64,000 nucleotides of DNA from Echinicola strongylocentroti (GCF_003260975.1 NZ_CP030041.1:4343501-4407500), one strand, 5' to 3'; numbered from the stretch's first letter, positions 51,723 to 60,834 are shown. The notes: generated from the sequence alone by a model not told the origin. Numbers and translations: made by a program.

Positions 51723-52526
51723 ATGGAAGTAAATTCACTAATTGGGTTTGGAGGGGCAGTGTTGATAGGCGTCAGTCTTGGGATGATCGGTGGGGGAGGA
51801 TCTATTTTGACCGTGCCCATTTTGGTCTACCTTTTGGGGATAGAGCCGGTATTGGCCACTGCCTATTCGCTTTTTGTAGTGGGAAGCACCTCTTTGGTGG
51901 GGGCTGGAAGCTACTTGAAGCGAGGAAAGGTGTCTTATCGAATTGCGCTGGTTTTTGCCATTCCTTCTTTTTTGGCGATTTTTCTCATGCGCAAATTTGT
52001 GGTCCATGCCCTGCCTGAGGTTTTATTTACAATGGGTGGTGTTACCATTTCAAAAGACCTGGCGATCATGGTGTTCTTTGCTGCTATTATGTTAGTAGCG
52101 GCATATTCTATGATAAAAAATGGTGCCAAGCTAAAACCGGAGAGCAAGGCCAAAACACTTAATTATCCACTCATCGCAGTGCAGGGAGTGGTGGAAGGAA
52201 GTATTACGGGGATCGTAGGAGCGGGAGGAGGCTTTTTGATCATTCCGGCTTTGGTGCTGATCGCTAAGCTGCCCATGCGAGTGGCGGTCGGTACTTCCTT
52301 GTTGATTATTGGGATTAAGTCTCTTTTGGGGTTTACAGGAGACCTTGTCTCTCAAGATATCGATTGGTTTTTTCTTTTGATCTTTACAGGGCTGAGTATT
52401 GTAGGGATTTTTATTGGCGGGAAGCTTTCCCGTAAGGTGAACGAGGCAGCGCTGAAAAAAGCCTTTGGGTGGTTTGTGCTGCTGATGGGAGCCTATATTC
52501 TGATCAGGGAAATCTTTATCGGGTAG
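51723..52526 (+). CDS. TauE/SafE family sulfite (anion) exporter
   Basis: A 267-aa protein with eight predicted membrane helices and two-fold pseudo-symmetry. LIGVSLGMIGGGGSILTVP in the first half and GVVEGSITGIVGAGGGFLIIPALV in the second half are the TSUP signature repeats. It moves sulfite, sulfoacetate or similar anions across the inner membrane. In staphylococci a TauE gene accompanies cstA-cstB, the same pairing as here with the CstB-like gene 139 bp downstream. Confidence 0.9.
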   Translation: MEVNSLIGFGGAVLIGVSLGMIGGGGSILTVPILVYLLGIEPVLATAYSLFVVGSTSLVGAGSYLKRGKVSYRIALVFAIPSFLAIFLMRKFVVHALPEVLFTMGGVTISKDLAIMVFFAAIMLVAAYSMIKNGAKLKPESKAKTLNYPLIAVQGVVEGSITGIVGAGGGFLIIPALVLIAKLPMRVAVGTSLLIIGIKSLLGFTGDLVSQDIDWFFLLIFTGLSIVGIFIGGKLSRKVNEAALKKAFGWFVLLMGAYILIREIFIG

Positions 52527-52665
52527 TGGGGCCTTATGTGATAGATGTCACTGAGAAAATGATTTGTCCGCCTTAAATTAGTAGTATTATTTACCAAACG
52601 GAACCAGCACGTGTTCCTTTGGCATTTATATAGAAATCAACCGCAAATATAACTAGAAGATAAAA

Positions 52666-54087
52666 ATGAAAATTGAACAAATCTATACGGGATGTTTGGC
52701 GCAAGGGGCTTATTATATAGAGTCCAAGGGAGAAGCTGCCATCATCGATCCACTTCGGGAAGTGGAGCCCTATGTCGAAAAAGCCAAACGGAACGATGCT
52801 GCGATCAAGTATGTCTTTGAGACGCACTTTCACGCTGATTTTGTATCAGGACATAAGGATTTGGCGGAGAAAACAGGTGCCAGTATTGTCTTTGGTCCCA
52901 CTGAAGCCAAATTGGGTTTTGATGCGATCATTGCTGAAGATGAACAAGAATTTAAAATTGGGGATGTCACCATTAAAGTCCTGCATACACCGGGGCATAC
53001 CATGGAAAGCTCATGTTACCTGTTAAGTGATGAAACAGGAACCCCAAAAGCGATATTTACTGGTGATACCTTATTTATTGGGGATGTAGGAAGGCCAGAT
53101 TTGGCGCAGAAAGTATCCGAAGACCTGACTCAAGAAAAACAAGCCGGGCATTTATACGACTCTTTGAGGAATAAAATATTGCCCCTCCCCGATGATTTGG
53201 TGGTATACCCTGCACATGGGGCAGGAAGTGCCTGTGGCAAAAACATGAGCAAGGAAACTTCCGATACCTTGGGAAACCAGAAGAAAACCAATTATGCCCT
53301 TCAGGAAATGACGAAAGAGGAATTTATCAAAAAGCTGATAGAAGGGCTAACGCCGCCTCCAGCATATTTTCCGCAAAACGTCAAAATGAATATTCAGGGT
53401 TATGATAGTATCGACGAAGTGCTAGAGCGGGGCGTCAAGGCCCTTTCTCCAGTGGAGTTTGAGGCAGTAGCCAATGATACAGGAGCCGTGTTGCTGGATA
53501 CCAGAAGTCCTCAGGTATTTGCCCAGGGATTTATTCCCAATGCTGTAAATATTGGCATAGATGGGAGCTTTGCCGTTTGGGTGGGGACAATGATCCCAGA
53601 CGTGAAACAGAAAATCTTGGTCATTGCAGAAGAAGGACGGGAAGAAGAGGTGATCACGCGATTGGCCAGGGTAGGCTATGACTTTGCCTTGGGGTATCTG
53701 AAAGGTGGTTTTGAAGCTTGGAAAGCGGCTGGAAATGAAGTGGATACCATCACTTCCCTCCCTCCCGAGGAAGTAGCTAAGGTCACTACGGACAATCCTA
53801 ATGCAGTTATTTTGGATGTCCGCAAGCAAAGTGAATATGATAGCGAGCATGTCAAAGGGGCAGAACACGCTCCCTTGGATTATATCAACGAACATATGGG
53901 GCAAGTGGATAAGGACAAAACCTACTTCGTGCACTGTGCAGGAGGATACCGTTCCATGATTTTCGCTTCGACCATGCGTGCAAGAGGCTATGATAACTTA
54001 GTGGATATATCAGGTGGATTCAAGGCCATCAAAGAATCGGAAGAGTTTGACTTGACTGATTTTGTTTGTCCCACCACTAAATTATAA
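52666..54087 (+). CDS. CstB-like persulfide dioxygenase-rhodanese fusion
   Basis: A 473-aa protein. Residues 1 to about 240 are an ETHE1-like metallo-beta-lactamase domain: H54-x-H56-x-D58, H63, H111, D134 (FTGDTLFIG) and VGRPDL. The first rhodanese-like domain (about 265-355) carries no active-site Cys (VIAEEGREEEV in its loop). The second (about 370-473) is complete, with C424 in HCAGGYRSM. CstB enzymes oxidise glutathione or low-molecular-weight persulfides to thiosulfate and sulfite. It is co-directional with TauE upstream and two YeeE/YedE genes downstream (13-bp gap). Confidence 0.92.
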   Translation: MKIEQIYTGCLAQGAYYIESKGEAAIIDPLREVEPYVEKAKRNDAAIKYVFETHFHADFVSGHKDLAEKTGASIVFGPTEAKLGFDAIIAEDEQEFKIGDVTIKVLHTPGHTMESSCYLLSDETGTPKAIFTGDTLFIGDVGRPDLAQKVSEDLTQEKQAGHLYDSLRNKILPLPDDLVVYPAHGAGSACGKNMSKETSDTLGNQKKTNYALQEMTKEEFIKKLIEGLTPPPAYFPQNVKMNIQGYDSIDEVLERGVKALSPVEFEAVANDTGAVLLDTRSPQVFAQGFIPNAVNIGIDGSFAVWVGTMIPDVKQKILVIAEEGREEEVITRLARVGYDFALGYLKGGFEAWKAAGNEVDTITSLPPEEVAKVTTDNPNAVILDVRKQSEYDSEHVKGAEHAPLDYINEHMGQVDKDKTYFVHCAGGYRSMIFASTMRARGYDNLVDISGGFKAIKESEEFDLTDFVCPTTKL

Positions 54088-54099
54088 TCGGCAACTATT

Positions 54100-54681
54100 A
54101 TGGAGAATTTTATAGAATGGATCAGTCAGCCTTGGCCCTGGTATGTAGCAGGGCCTTTGCTCGGGCTGACGGTACCCATATTGCTCTTGATTGGCAATAG
54201 GTCATTTGGCGTGTCATCATCATTGCGGCATGTCTGTGCCGCTTGTGTGCCAGCTAAAATCCCCTTCTTTTCTTACGATTGGAAGGCGGAAGCTTGGAAT
54301 TTGTTGTTTGTGGCGGGTATCGTACTTGGCGGAGTGGTAGCCGCATCGGTTCTGTCCAATCCTGCGGAGGTCATCGTTGCCGAAAGTACGCAGCAGGATT
54401 TAAGGGCCTTGGGGATTGCCCAATTCGAAAACCTCTTGCCATCCGAGATATTTACTTGGGAGAATCTATTTACGATGAAAGGATTGATCTTCTTTGTCTT
54501 TGGGGGATTCATGGTAGGTTTTGGTACTCGGTATGCGGGCGGCTGTACTTCCGGTCACGCCATAATGGGGATCAGTAACCTCCAGTGGCCTTCAGTGGTG
54601 GCCACTGTCTTCTTTATGCTTGGTGGATTTGCGATGACCCATTTGTTTTTACCCTTTCTGATGCGGTTGGCAGGTTTTTAG
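54100..54681 (+). CDS. YeeE/YedE family sulfur transporter, N-terminal type half
   Basis: A 193-aa protein with about five membrane helices. The key YeeE motif is YAGGCTSGHAIMGISNLQ near residue 148, whose Cys relays thiosulfate or sulfur across the membrane in TsuA/YeeE. A second Cys-rich segment, CAACVPAK, lies near 48. It is followed by a second half-gene (54755), a split arrangement of the single YeeE protein that is common in Bacteroidota and Proteobacteria. Confidence 0.88.
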   Translation: MENFIEWISQPWPWYVAGPLLGLTVPILLLIGNRSFGVSSSLRHVCAACVPAKIPFFSYDWKAEAWNLLFVAGIVLGGVVAASVLSNPAEVIVAESTQQDLRALGIAQFENLLPSEIFTWENLFTMKGLIFFVFGGFMVGFGTRYAGGCTSGHAIMGISNLQWPSVVATVFFMLGGFAMTHLFLPFLMRLAGF

Positions 54682-54754
54682 GATATAATTGACCTAAGTG
54701 ACCTTCGCTTGTTGCTGGTAGAAAAAAAAGAACACGAATTAAGAAACTATCTAT

Positions 54755-55192
54755 ATGAATACTATAAAATCAGAAAAGGGTTTGGCCCTGTTGAAATACC
54801 TCCTTGTGGGAATGTTTTTTGGGGTGGTACTGGTGAAGGCTGAGGTGATTTCCTGGTTCAGGATCCAAGAAATGTTCAGGCTCCAATCTTTCCATATGTA
54901 TGGTGTGATAGGAGCTGCAATTGCCGTGGGCATGCTTTCCATATTCCTTATCAAGAAATTTAACATTAAGACCGTCTCAGGTGAAAAGGTGGTCATCAAG
55001 GACAAGGAGTTTAGAAAAGGCCAGGTGATTGGCGGATTTATATTTGGGTTGGGATGGGCTGTTACCGGTGCCTGTCCTGGGCCGATTTTTGCCCAAATAG
55101 GCATTGGCTATACCGTGGTCATCGTGACCTTTATCAGTGCGCTTTTAGGCACTTGGGTGTATGGTAGATTGGCTGATAAACTCCCCAATTGA
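54755..55192 (+). CDS. YeeE/YedE family sulfur transporter, second half (DUF6691-like)
   Basis: A 145-aa protein with about four helices. GWAVTGACPGPIFAQIGIG at about residue 106 supplies the second conserved Cys, facing the motif of the partner protein. It starts 73 bp after the partner and ends the sulfur set; no terminator was noticed. Together the two halves probably import thiosulfate or a related sulfur compound. Confidence 0.88.
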   Translation: MNTIKSEKGLALLKYLLVGMFFGVVLVKAEVISWFRIQEMFRLQSFHMYGVIGAAIAVGMLSIFLIKKFNIKTVSGEKVVIKDKEFRKGQVIGGFIFGLGWAVTGACPGPIFAQIGIGYTVVIVTFISALLGTWVYGRLADKLPN

Positions 55193-55391
55193 TACATGTT
55201 TGTTTTTTGCCAGTTGCTCCAGTTGTTCCAGTTGTTCCGAGAGCTGTGCTTCGGGACCATTTTGCTGTTCGGGATTTGTAATCCCGAAATGAAATAAAGG
55301 GGATTTAAAATCCCCGTATGCCCTATGTGAATAGCATAGACATAGATGAGAGTAGAGAATTTAGCACCTTACATATGTTGGTCTGACGGCA

Positions 55392-55726
55392 ATGGTTGTT
55401 CCGGCAGCTGTGCCGTTGGACCACGAGGTTTGAGTTTTTAACTCCATACCACCTATTGGATGGCTCCTGCCACGGAATAACGCCTAATCTTCACATTAGG
55501 TCTTTACTTTTGGCCTATGAACCTCATGCCGTAGGTATGAGAGCTTGGTAACAGCCAGAGCCATCGGTCCTCTGTAATGTGCCGTAGGTACATCACATTT
55601 GGTCAATTAAACTTTTTAAAGGTTAGGTGATATACTTGCTTCGTCCCTGTCCAGTACCTACGGCACTGTTAGTATGCTTTATCTACTTTCTGTTACCAAG
55701 CTAATGCTCCTAGTGGAGCATCCCTA
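55392..55726 (+). repeat. dispersed repeat family F, copy 1
   Basis: About 335 bp that match the reverse complement of 60451-60796. Landmarks: TTGTTCCGGCAGCTGTGC, CATGCCGTAGGTATGAGAGC, CTTGGTAACAGCC, GTGCCGTAGGTACATCAC, CAGTACCTACGGCACTGTTAG and TGCTCCTAGTGGAGCATCCC. Several GTGCCGTAGGTAC-type palindromes lie within it. It is non-coding. Confidence 0.75.
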
Positions 55727-55849
55727 CTGACGCCGTTGCCCACTAATAAACACGAAATCGGATATACACTATCTAAACGGTATAGATGCCTTTGCAGGGC
55801 AAACGCGTTTAGTGTTATGAAGGGAAACACTTTTCGTGTAGGCATAGCG

Positions 55850-55978
55850 ATCATCCGTGCCGCTGGCACTTCTTCGGGAGGTTGAGGAGAGCTTAAGTTC
55901 CTGCGGATGAATCCGCAGGTTACAAAATTTATCGTGCCGCTGGCACTTTGCCCCGATTTGAACATTGGAAACCGCAGT
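55850..55978 (-). repeat. dispersed repeat family E, copy 2
   Basis: The reverse complement matches 34444-34552, with both GTGCCGCTGGCAC palindromes and the intervening GCGGATGAATCCGCAGGTTA. About 20 bp longer than copy 1. Confidence 0.75.
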
Positions 55979-55981
55979 AGC

Positions 55982-56151
55982 CTAGGGTCAAGTCAGCACT
56001 TAAATGACGGGTAAGGCGGTAGTGGATTTTGGACGAGATCAAGGCGCAAAAAAACGCCCCTAGCCGTATCTAAGGAAGTCTTTTTGCAACGTAGAGATAG
56101 GCCAAAAGACATACCGGATTACACGTAGGTTTAGGTTTGGCTTGACACTAG
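55982..56151. mobile_element. 170-bp fold-back (MITE-like) element
   Basis: Imperfect terminal inverted repeats: CTAGGGTCAAGTCAGC at the left (55982-) and GGCTTGACACTAG at the right (-56151), with CTAG at each outer edge. Internal arms also pair: TTTTGG near 56027 with CCAAAA at 56103, and GCGCAAAAAAACG with TTTTTGCAACG. There is no coding capacity. No second copy was noticed in the window. Confidence 0.6.
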
Positions 56152-56314
56152 ATTGCCGAATGGCGGGATAGGCTGAAAGAATAATTAGTTGATTTGGATC
56201 GAACAAGCCGTCGCAGCTATCTGCTCATGTATAGTGGTTGGCTTGGTTGAGGTTAAACCCAGAAGAGGCGTTAGCAACTGAGCGTCCTGCCTAATCCGCC
56301 TATATGGCCAAGTT

Positions 56315-56395
56315 TTATTTGAAGACTTTTTTATATACCGTTCGGATGATGAAGATGGCGATGAGGACGGTGCCTCCAGCGATTACAAATTCCAT
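56315..56395 (-). CDS. 26-aa single-helix membrane peptide (candidate)
   Basis: Minus-strand ATG at 56395 to TAA at 56315: MEFVIAGGTVLIAIF then IIRTVYKKVFK. It has one strong hydrophobic helix followed by a basic tail, the usual look of a bacterial small membrane protein (inside-positive C-terminus). It stands at the edge of a repeat-rich spacer. No family can be named; a chance frame is possible, but the composition is unlike the surrounding repeats. Confidence 0.4.
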   Translation of the reverse strand: MEFVIAGGTVLIAIFIIRTVYKKVFK

Positions 56396-56567
56396 TTTGA
56401 AGTGTTTTTGTACGTTAAGGTAGTTTTAAAATTACATGAATCGGAGTGAATGTGGAAAAAAACATCTCTGTTGCAATCGATTGTGTTGTTTTTAGTTTGA
56501 AAATCAGGGTTTTTAATGCTGAAAAAGTCCTTTACTTTGTGTTATCAAACCTATTGACAGAGAACCT

Positions 56568-57749
56568 ATGAATTTACTAAGAAAACGGCGTATTGCGTTG
56601 AGCGGACTTTTCTTTCTTGCTGGTTTAAGCTTCGCCTCTTGGGCGTCAAGAATTCCTGATTTCCAGCAGTTGTTTGACCTTAGCGAAGGGCAATTGGGGA
56701 CATTGCTGCTGGGCATGCCGCTTGGTTCCTTGATAGCCTTGCCACTGGCGGGCTGGGCAGTGGACAAATATGGCAGCCGTAAAGTGATCGTGACCGGGAG
56801 TTTACTGTATGCGTTGTCCTTGTTGAGTATAGGCTATACGGGTTCGGTTATTCAGCTGGGCGTGGCAGTGGTGTTTTTTGGGATGATGGGAAATATCATG
56901 AACATATCCTTAAACACCCAAGCACTGCTGGTAGAAGATGGGTACAACCGAAGTATTTTGGCCTCATTTCACGGTTTGTGGAGTTTGGCAGGATTTGCTG
57001 GAGCTGGCATCGGCGCCCTGATGATCAAACTCGATTGGGCACCGATCAATCATTACTGGGTGGTGACGGGCATTATGCTGCTGATATTGGTATCAAGTTT
57101 CAATTTACTTTTCAAAGAAGAAAAAAGAGCTGGCGCTGGCGGCTTAATGCTCAAAAAGCCCGATGCCTTATTGCTGAGGATAGGCTTGGTGGGTTTTTTC
57201 GGAATGATGTGTGAGGGATGCATGTTTGACTGGAGCGGGGTGTACTTGAAGAAAGTAGTCGTGGCAAGTCCTGATTTGGTGCCATTGGGCTATGTGACCT
57301 TTATGGCCGCCATGGCCTCCGGCAGGTTTTTCTCTGATACCTTGGCCAATAAATGGAGTAAAATAGTAATGTTGAGGATTTCTGGCACCTTGATATGCCT
57401 AGGGCTATTGATAGCGGTGATATATCCTACATTTTGGACGGCTGTTGTAGGTTTTTTATTGGTGGGTTTCGGGACAGCTTCTGTTATTCCACTTTCATAC
57501 AGTATTGCTGGGAGATCCAAAATGTATTCACCGAGTATCTCCCTGGCACTGGTGTCCACGATTTCGTTTTTTGGATTTTTGCTCGGTCCTCCGATGATCG
57601 GTTTTATTGCGGAATTATTCGACCTCCAAGTGTCCTTTGCTGTGATTGCCTTGATGGGAATGTGCATTACGCTTTTGGTCAGTATAAAAACCCAACTATT
57701 TGAAAGTTATAAAGTTCCTGCCAATAAAAAAGTGGTGACAGGAAAGTGA
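56568..57749 (+). CDS. MFS transporter
   Basis: A 393-aa protein with 12 predicted membrane helices. The loop between helices 2 and 3 is AGWAVDKYGSRKVIV, the MFS motif A (G-x-x-x-D-x-x-G-x-R), and the start is SFASWASRIPDFQQLF, as in the YbjJ/fucose-permease-like branch. The substrate is unknown. It is monocistronic between two repeat-rich regions. Confidence 0.9.
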   Translation: MNLLRKRRIALSGLFFLAGLSFASWASRIPDFQQLFDLSEGQLGTLLLGMPLGSLIALPLAGWAVDKYGSRKVIVTGSLLYALSLLSIGYTGSVIQLGVAVVFFGMMGNIMNISLNTQALLVEDGYNRSILASFHGLWSLAGFAGAGIGALMIKLDWAPINHYWVVTGIMLLILVSSFNLLFKEEKRAGAGGLMLKKPDALLLRIGLVGFFGMMCEGCMFDWSGVYLKKVVVASPDLVPLGYVTFMAAMASGRFFSDTLANKWSKIVMLRISGTLICLGLLIAVIYPTFWTAVVGFLLVGFGTASVIPLSYSIAGRSKMYSPSISLALVSTISFFGFLLGPPMIGFIAELFDLQVSFAVIALMGMCITLLVSIKTQLFESYKVPANKKVVTGK

Positions 57750-57840
57750 TATTCGTGTAAGGTCATGAGCTACTTGGAGGCTTTTAGAGAAAGGTGGAAA
57801 TCACCTTGGTAATTATTCCTCTAGAAAAATCAATTTTCCC

Positions 57841-57848
57841 TATCTTTG
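57841..57848 (+). promoter_or_regulatory. -7 promoter box directly before metG
   Basis: TATCTTTG, a perfect TAnnTTTG box, ends 6 bp before the metG ATG (57855). With the usual spacing transcription would start at or within a few bases of the ATG, so the mRNA should be leaderless or nearly so. It also excludes the TTG at 57846 as start. Confidence 0.6.
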
Positions 57849-57854
57849 CAGCCT

Positions 57855-59915
57855 ATGAGCAAAAGAGACTTTAAAAGATATACCGTTACTTCAGCGTTGC
57901 CTTATGCGAATGGACCGCTCCATATAGGCCATTTGGCAGGATGTTATATTCCATCAGATATTTATGTACGCTACTTGCGATCGCTTGGCAAGGACGTGGT
58001 GTACATTGGTGGTTCTGACGAGCATGGTGTTGCCATTACCATAAAGGCCAAAAAAGAAGGTGTCAGCGCTCAGGAAATCGTGGACCGCTATCATGGCATC
58101 ATGAAGGCCAGTTTCGAAGAATTCGGGATTAGCTTTGATCATTATAGCCGTACCAGTTCGCCGGTGCACCATGAGACTGCCTCTGAGTTTTTTAAGGACT
58201 TGTATGATAAAGGTGAGTTTCTAGAGCAGACTACTGAGCAATATTACGACGAGGAGGCCGGCCAGTTTTTGGCAGATCGCTACATCGAAGGAACTTGTCC
58301 AAAATGCGGTCATGAAGGTGCCTATGGGGACCAATGCGAAAAGTGCGGCTCATCACTAAGCCCCACCGAGCTGATCAATCCTAAATCCAAACTCAGTGGC
58401 AATTCACCGGTTCTTAAAGAAACCAAGCATTGGTTTTTGGATCTGGGAAAATATGCTGGTTTTCTGAGAAAGTGGATATTGGAAGAGCACCAAGAGGACT
58501 GGAAAAATAATGTACTGGGGCAATGTCGGTCTTGGCTCGAGACAGGCGATGGCCTTCAGGCGAGGTCGATGACCAGGGATATGGACTGGGGCGTACCCGT
58601 GCCAGTAGAAGGAGCAGAAGGGAAAGTGTTGTATGTGTGGTTTGATGCTCCGATAGGCTATATCTCCTCTACCAAAGAGTGGGCTGCCGAAAAGGGCGTC
58701 GACTGGGAGCCTTATTGGAAAGATGAGGATACGAAACTGGTGCATTTCATAGGGAAAGATAATATTGTGTTTCACTGTATCATTTTTCCGGCCATTCTAA
58801 AAACCCACGGAGAATATATCCTTCCAGATAATGTGCCAGCCAATGAGTTTTTGAACTTGGAAGGAGAGAAGATTTCAACTTCTCGAAACTGGGCCGTGTG
58901 GCTGCATGAGTACTTGAAGGAATTTCCTGGCAAGCAAGATGTGCTTCGGTATGTGCTGACTGCCAATGCGCCTGAAGCTAAAGACAATGACTTTACCTGG
59001 AAAGATTTTCAGGGAAGAAACAATTCCGAATTGGTGGCCATTTATGGCAATTTTGTCAATAGGGCCGTAGTGCTTACGCAAAAGTATTTTGACGGAGTCA
59101 TTCCCCCGCGGGGAGCGTTGTCTCCGTATGATAAAGAAGTGCTTGCAGCACTGGAAGGTTATCCTGATAAAATAGCGGCTTCTATCGAAAAATTCAGGTT
59201 TAGGGAGGCGCTTGGGCTAGTAATGGATTTTGCACGCTTGGGCAATAAATACCTGGCAGATACAGAGCCTTGGAAGAGCATCAAACAGGATAAAGACCGA
59301 ACAGGTACGGTGCTAAACATCGCATTGAACATTGCGGCGAATCTTGGGGTGGTGTCCGAGCCTTTTCTTCCATTTACTGCCAAAAAACTTGCTGACATGC
59401 TGGGTACTGGTGAAGTAGACTGGTCCAAGGCAGGTGATGGAAAAATCCTCCAAGGAGGAGAGACCATAGGAAAAGCCGCCTTGCTGTTTGAGAAAGTGGA
59501 AGACAGTGTGGTAGAAGAGCAGGTGAACAAGCTACTGGAGACCAAAAAGGAAAACGAAGCAGCAAACGCTCCAGCAGAGCCGGTGAAGGATACCATAGCC
59601 TTTGATGACTTTACCAAAATGGACCTGAGGGTCGTTACTGTACTGGAAGTAGAGAAGATGAAGAAATCTAAAAAACTGCTGAAGCTAGTAGTGGATACCG
59701 GTCTTGGCAAGCGAACGGTTCTTAGCGGAATTTCAGAACACTTCAAGCCAGAGGATTTGATCGGGAAGCAAGTGACGATGTTGATTAACTTGGCTCCTCG
59801 TAAGATGATGGGAATCGACTCAGAGGGAATGATCTTGATGGCAGAAGACAAAGATGGCTCACTTCGTCTGATGATGCCAAGTAGTCCTGCTGCTCCGGGA
59901 TCTCCGATCAACTGA
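57855..59915 (+). CDS. metG: methionine--tRNA ligase
   Basis: A 686-aa class I synthetase. [16 protein letters not shown] carries the HIGH motif near residue 22; a zinc knuckle lies at about 150-170 ([18 protein letters not shown]); the KMSKS-type loop is [11 protein letters not shown] (Lys-Ile-Ser-Thr-Ser). The anticodon-binding helical domain follows, and from about 580 there is a C-terminal tRNA-binding OB domain ([19 protein letters not shown]) for dimerisation. It charges tRNA-Met. It is monocistronic, with a family D repeat containing a terminator-like hairpin downstream. Confidence 0.97.
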   Translation: MSKRDFKRYTVTSALPYANGPLHIGHLAGCYIPSDIYVRYLRSLGKDVVYIGGSDEHGVAITIKAKKEGVSAQEIVDRYHGIMKASFEEFGISFDHYSRTSSPVHHETASEFFKDLYDKGEFLEQTTEQYYDEEAGQFLADRYIEGTCPKCGHEGAYGDQCEKCGSSLSPTELINPKSKLSGNSPVLKETKHWFLDLGKYAGFLRKWILEEHQEDWKNNVLGQCRSWLETGDGLQARSMTRDMDWGVPVPVEGAEGKVLYVWFDAPIGYISSTKEWAAEKGVDWEPYWKDEDTKLVHFIGKDNIVFHCIIFPAILKTHGEYILPDNVPANEFLNLEGEKISTSRNWAVWLHEYLKEFPGKQDVLRYVLTANAPEAKDNDFTWKDFQGRNNSELVAIYGNFVNRAVVLTQKYFDGVIPPRGALSPYDKEVLAALEGYPDKIAASIEKFRFREALGLVMDFARLGNKYLADTEPWKSIKQDKDRTGTVLNIALNIAANLGVVSEPFLPFTAKKLADMLGTGEVDWSKAGDGKILQGGETIGKAALLFEKVEDSVVEEQVNKLLETKKENEAANAPAEPVKDTIAFDDFTKMDLRVVTVLEVEKMKKSKKLLKLVVDTGLGKRTVLSGISEHFKPEDLIGKQVTMLINLAPRKMMGIDSEGMILMAEDKDGSLRLMMPSSPAAPGSPIN

Positions 59916-59938
59916 TAGGTGTTAGGTTTAACACAATA

Positions 59939-60134
59939 GATATATCCGTAATGACATCAGCACTCACAGAGATAGTAAATAGTTTCTCACAGAAACTACG
60001 GAACTCTCAGAAAAGCCTTTTTTCATTCGGGGTGTTCTGTGCGTTCCGTGAGAAATAAAATCTACTGGCAAGAAAGTATATAATAAAGTAATAAAATTAT
60101 GGAGTCCGCTTTTCATCGAGAAGCAGACTTTTTT
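59939..60134 (+). repeat. dispersed repeat family D, copy 1, ending in a hairpin
   Basis: About 190 bp, near-identical to 60835-61019 and, in reverse, to 41072-41213. It ends in AGTCCGCTTTTCATCGAGAA then GCAGACT and T8 (hairpin 60102-60127 with one mismatch), which can act as the metG terminator. It contains no coding sequence. Confidence 0.85.
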
Positions 60135-60192
60135 TTGTCCAAAATTGAATGAAAATCTGAGTCCGATTTGTTTTTAGTATTAAAAATGTCCT

Positions 60193-60366
60193 TTAACCCG
60201 GATTATGCGTTAGGAATCGTAGTGAGAGCTGAAATTGCAAGAAAATCAGTTAGTTTGGAGGCATTAGCGTAGCACCGCTACGGTTATGCCGAAAACTAAA
60301 GTGAAACGGCTGATTTTGAAGCAGTTTAAGGTCGCAACAGATAGGCTAATGCATATTCCGGGTTTA
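60193..60366 (+). mobile_element. 174-bp fold-back element (family C, full copy 2)
   Basis: Same element as 47581-47754, in the same orientation, with three base differences. The borders are TTAA-CCCGGATTATGCGTTAGG and GGCTAATGCATATTCCGGG-TTTAA. The inner arms pair into one long hairpin. It has no transposase gene. Near-identity of the two copies implies recent movement or gene conversion. Confidence 0.85.
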
Positions 60367-60450
60367 AGAGATTGCGTTCCTCCATTGTCGCTGGGTTCGC
60401 AATCCAAATATGTCGATTTTATGATCAAACTCAGGTCAGTAGGCAAGGAC

Positions 60451-60796
60451 AGGGATGCTCCGCTAGGAGCAATAGCTTGGTAACAGTAGGTGGATAAAGC
60501 ATCCCTACAGTGCCGTAGGAACTGAACAGGGACAAGTAAAGCAAATATGCATAGCCTAATCTACCGAATCAGGCTCTTGGAAAATTTAATTGATCCATTG
60601 TGATGTACCTACGGCACAATATCGAAAGCTGATGGCTGTTACCAAGCTTTCATACCTACGGCATGATGCTCTTAAGCCTTTGGTAAAGGTTTGGTGATAC
60701 TCCATAGCAAGCTCCGCATGAAACCGCTGATTAGGTGGATTTGAGTTGAAACCTCAAGACTAGTGGTTCCGCAGCATAGCTGTCGGAACAACGGCG
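60451..60796 (-). repeat. dispersed repeat family F, copy 2 (inverted)
   Basis: The reverse complement matches 55392-55726, including the GTGCCGTAGGTAC-type palindromes and the GGGATGCTCC/GGAGC hairpin at its left end. Confidence 0.75.
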
Positions 60797-60834
60797 AAGC
60801 ATTCTCGGATTCAAATAAAAGATTGCGTCACTCT

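Larger units (their letters stand above)
55193..56314. other. 1.1-kb repeat-rich spacer
   Basis: No gene was recognised. It contains two small hairpins (CGGGATTTGTAATCCCG and GGGGATTTAAAATCCCC, about 55269-55312), repeat family F (55392-55726), repeat family E inverted (55850-55978), and a 170-bp fold-back element (55982-56151). Reading frames here are repeat artefacts. Confidence 0.6.

Noticed and set aside
55693..55965. Minus-strand reading frame in the repeat-rich spacer
   Set aside because: It covers families E and F; the shared end DAPLGA-AW with the frame at 60286 comes from the repeat.
59159..59911. Long minus-strand frame opposite metG (250 aa)
   Set aside because: Ser-rich shadow of the metG codon pattern; metG carries complete catalytic motifs.
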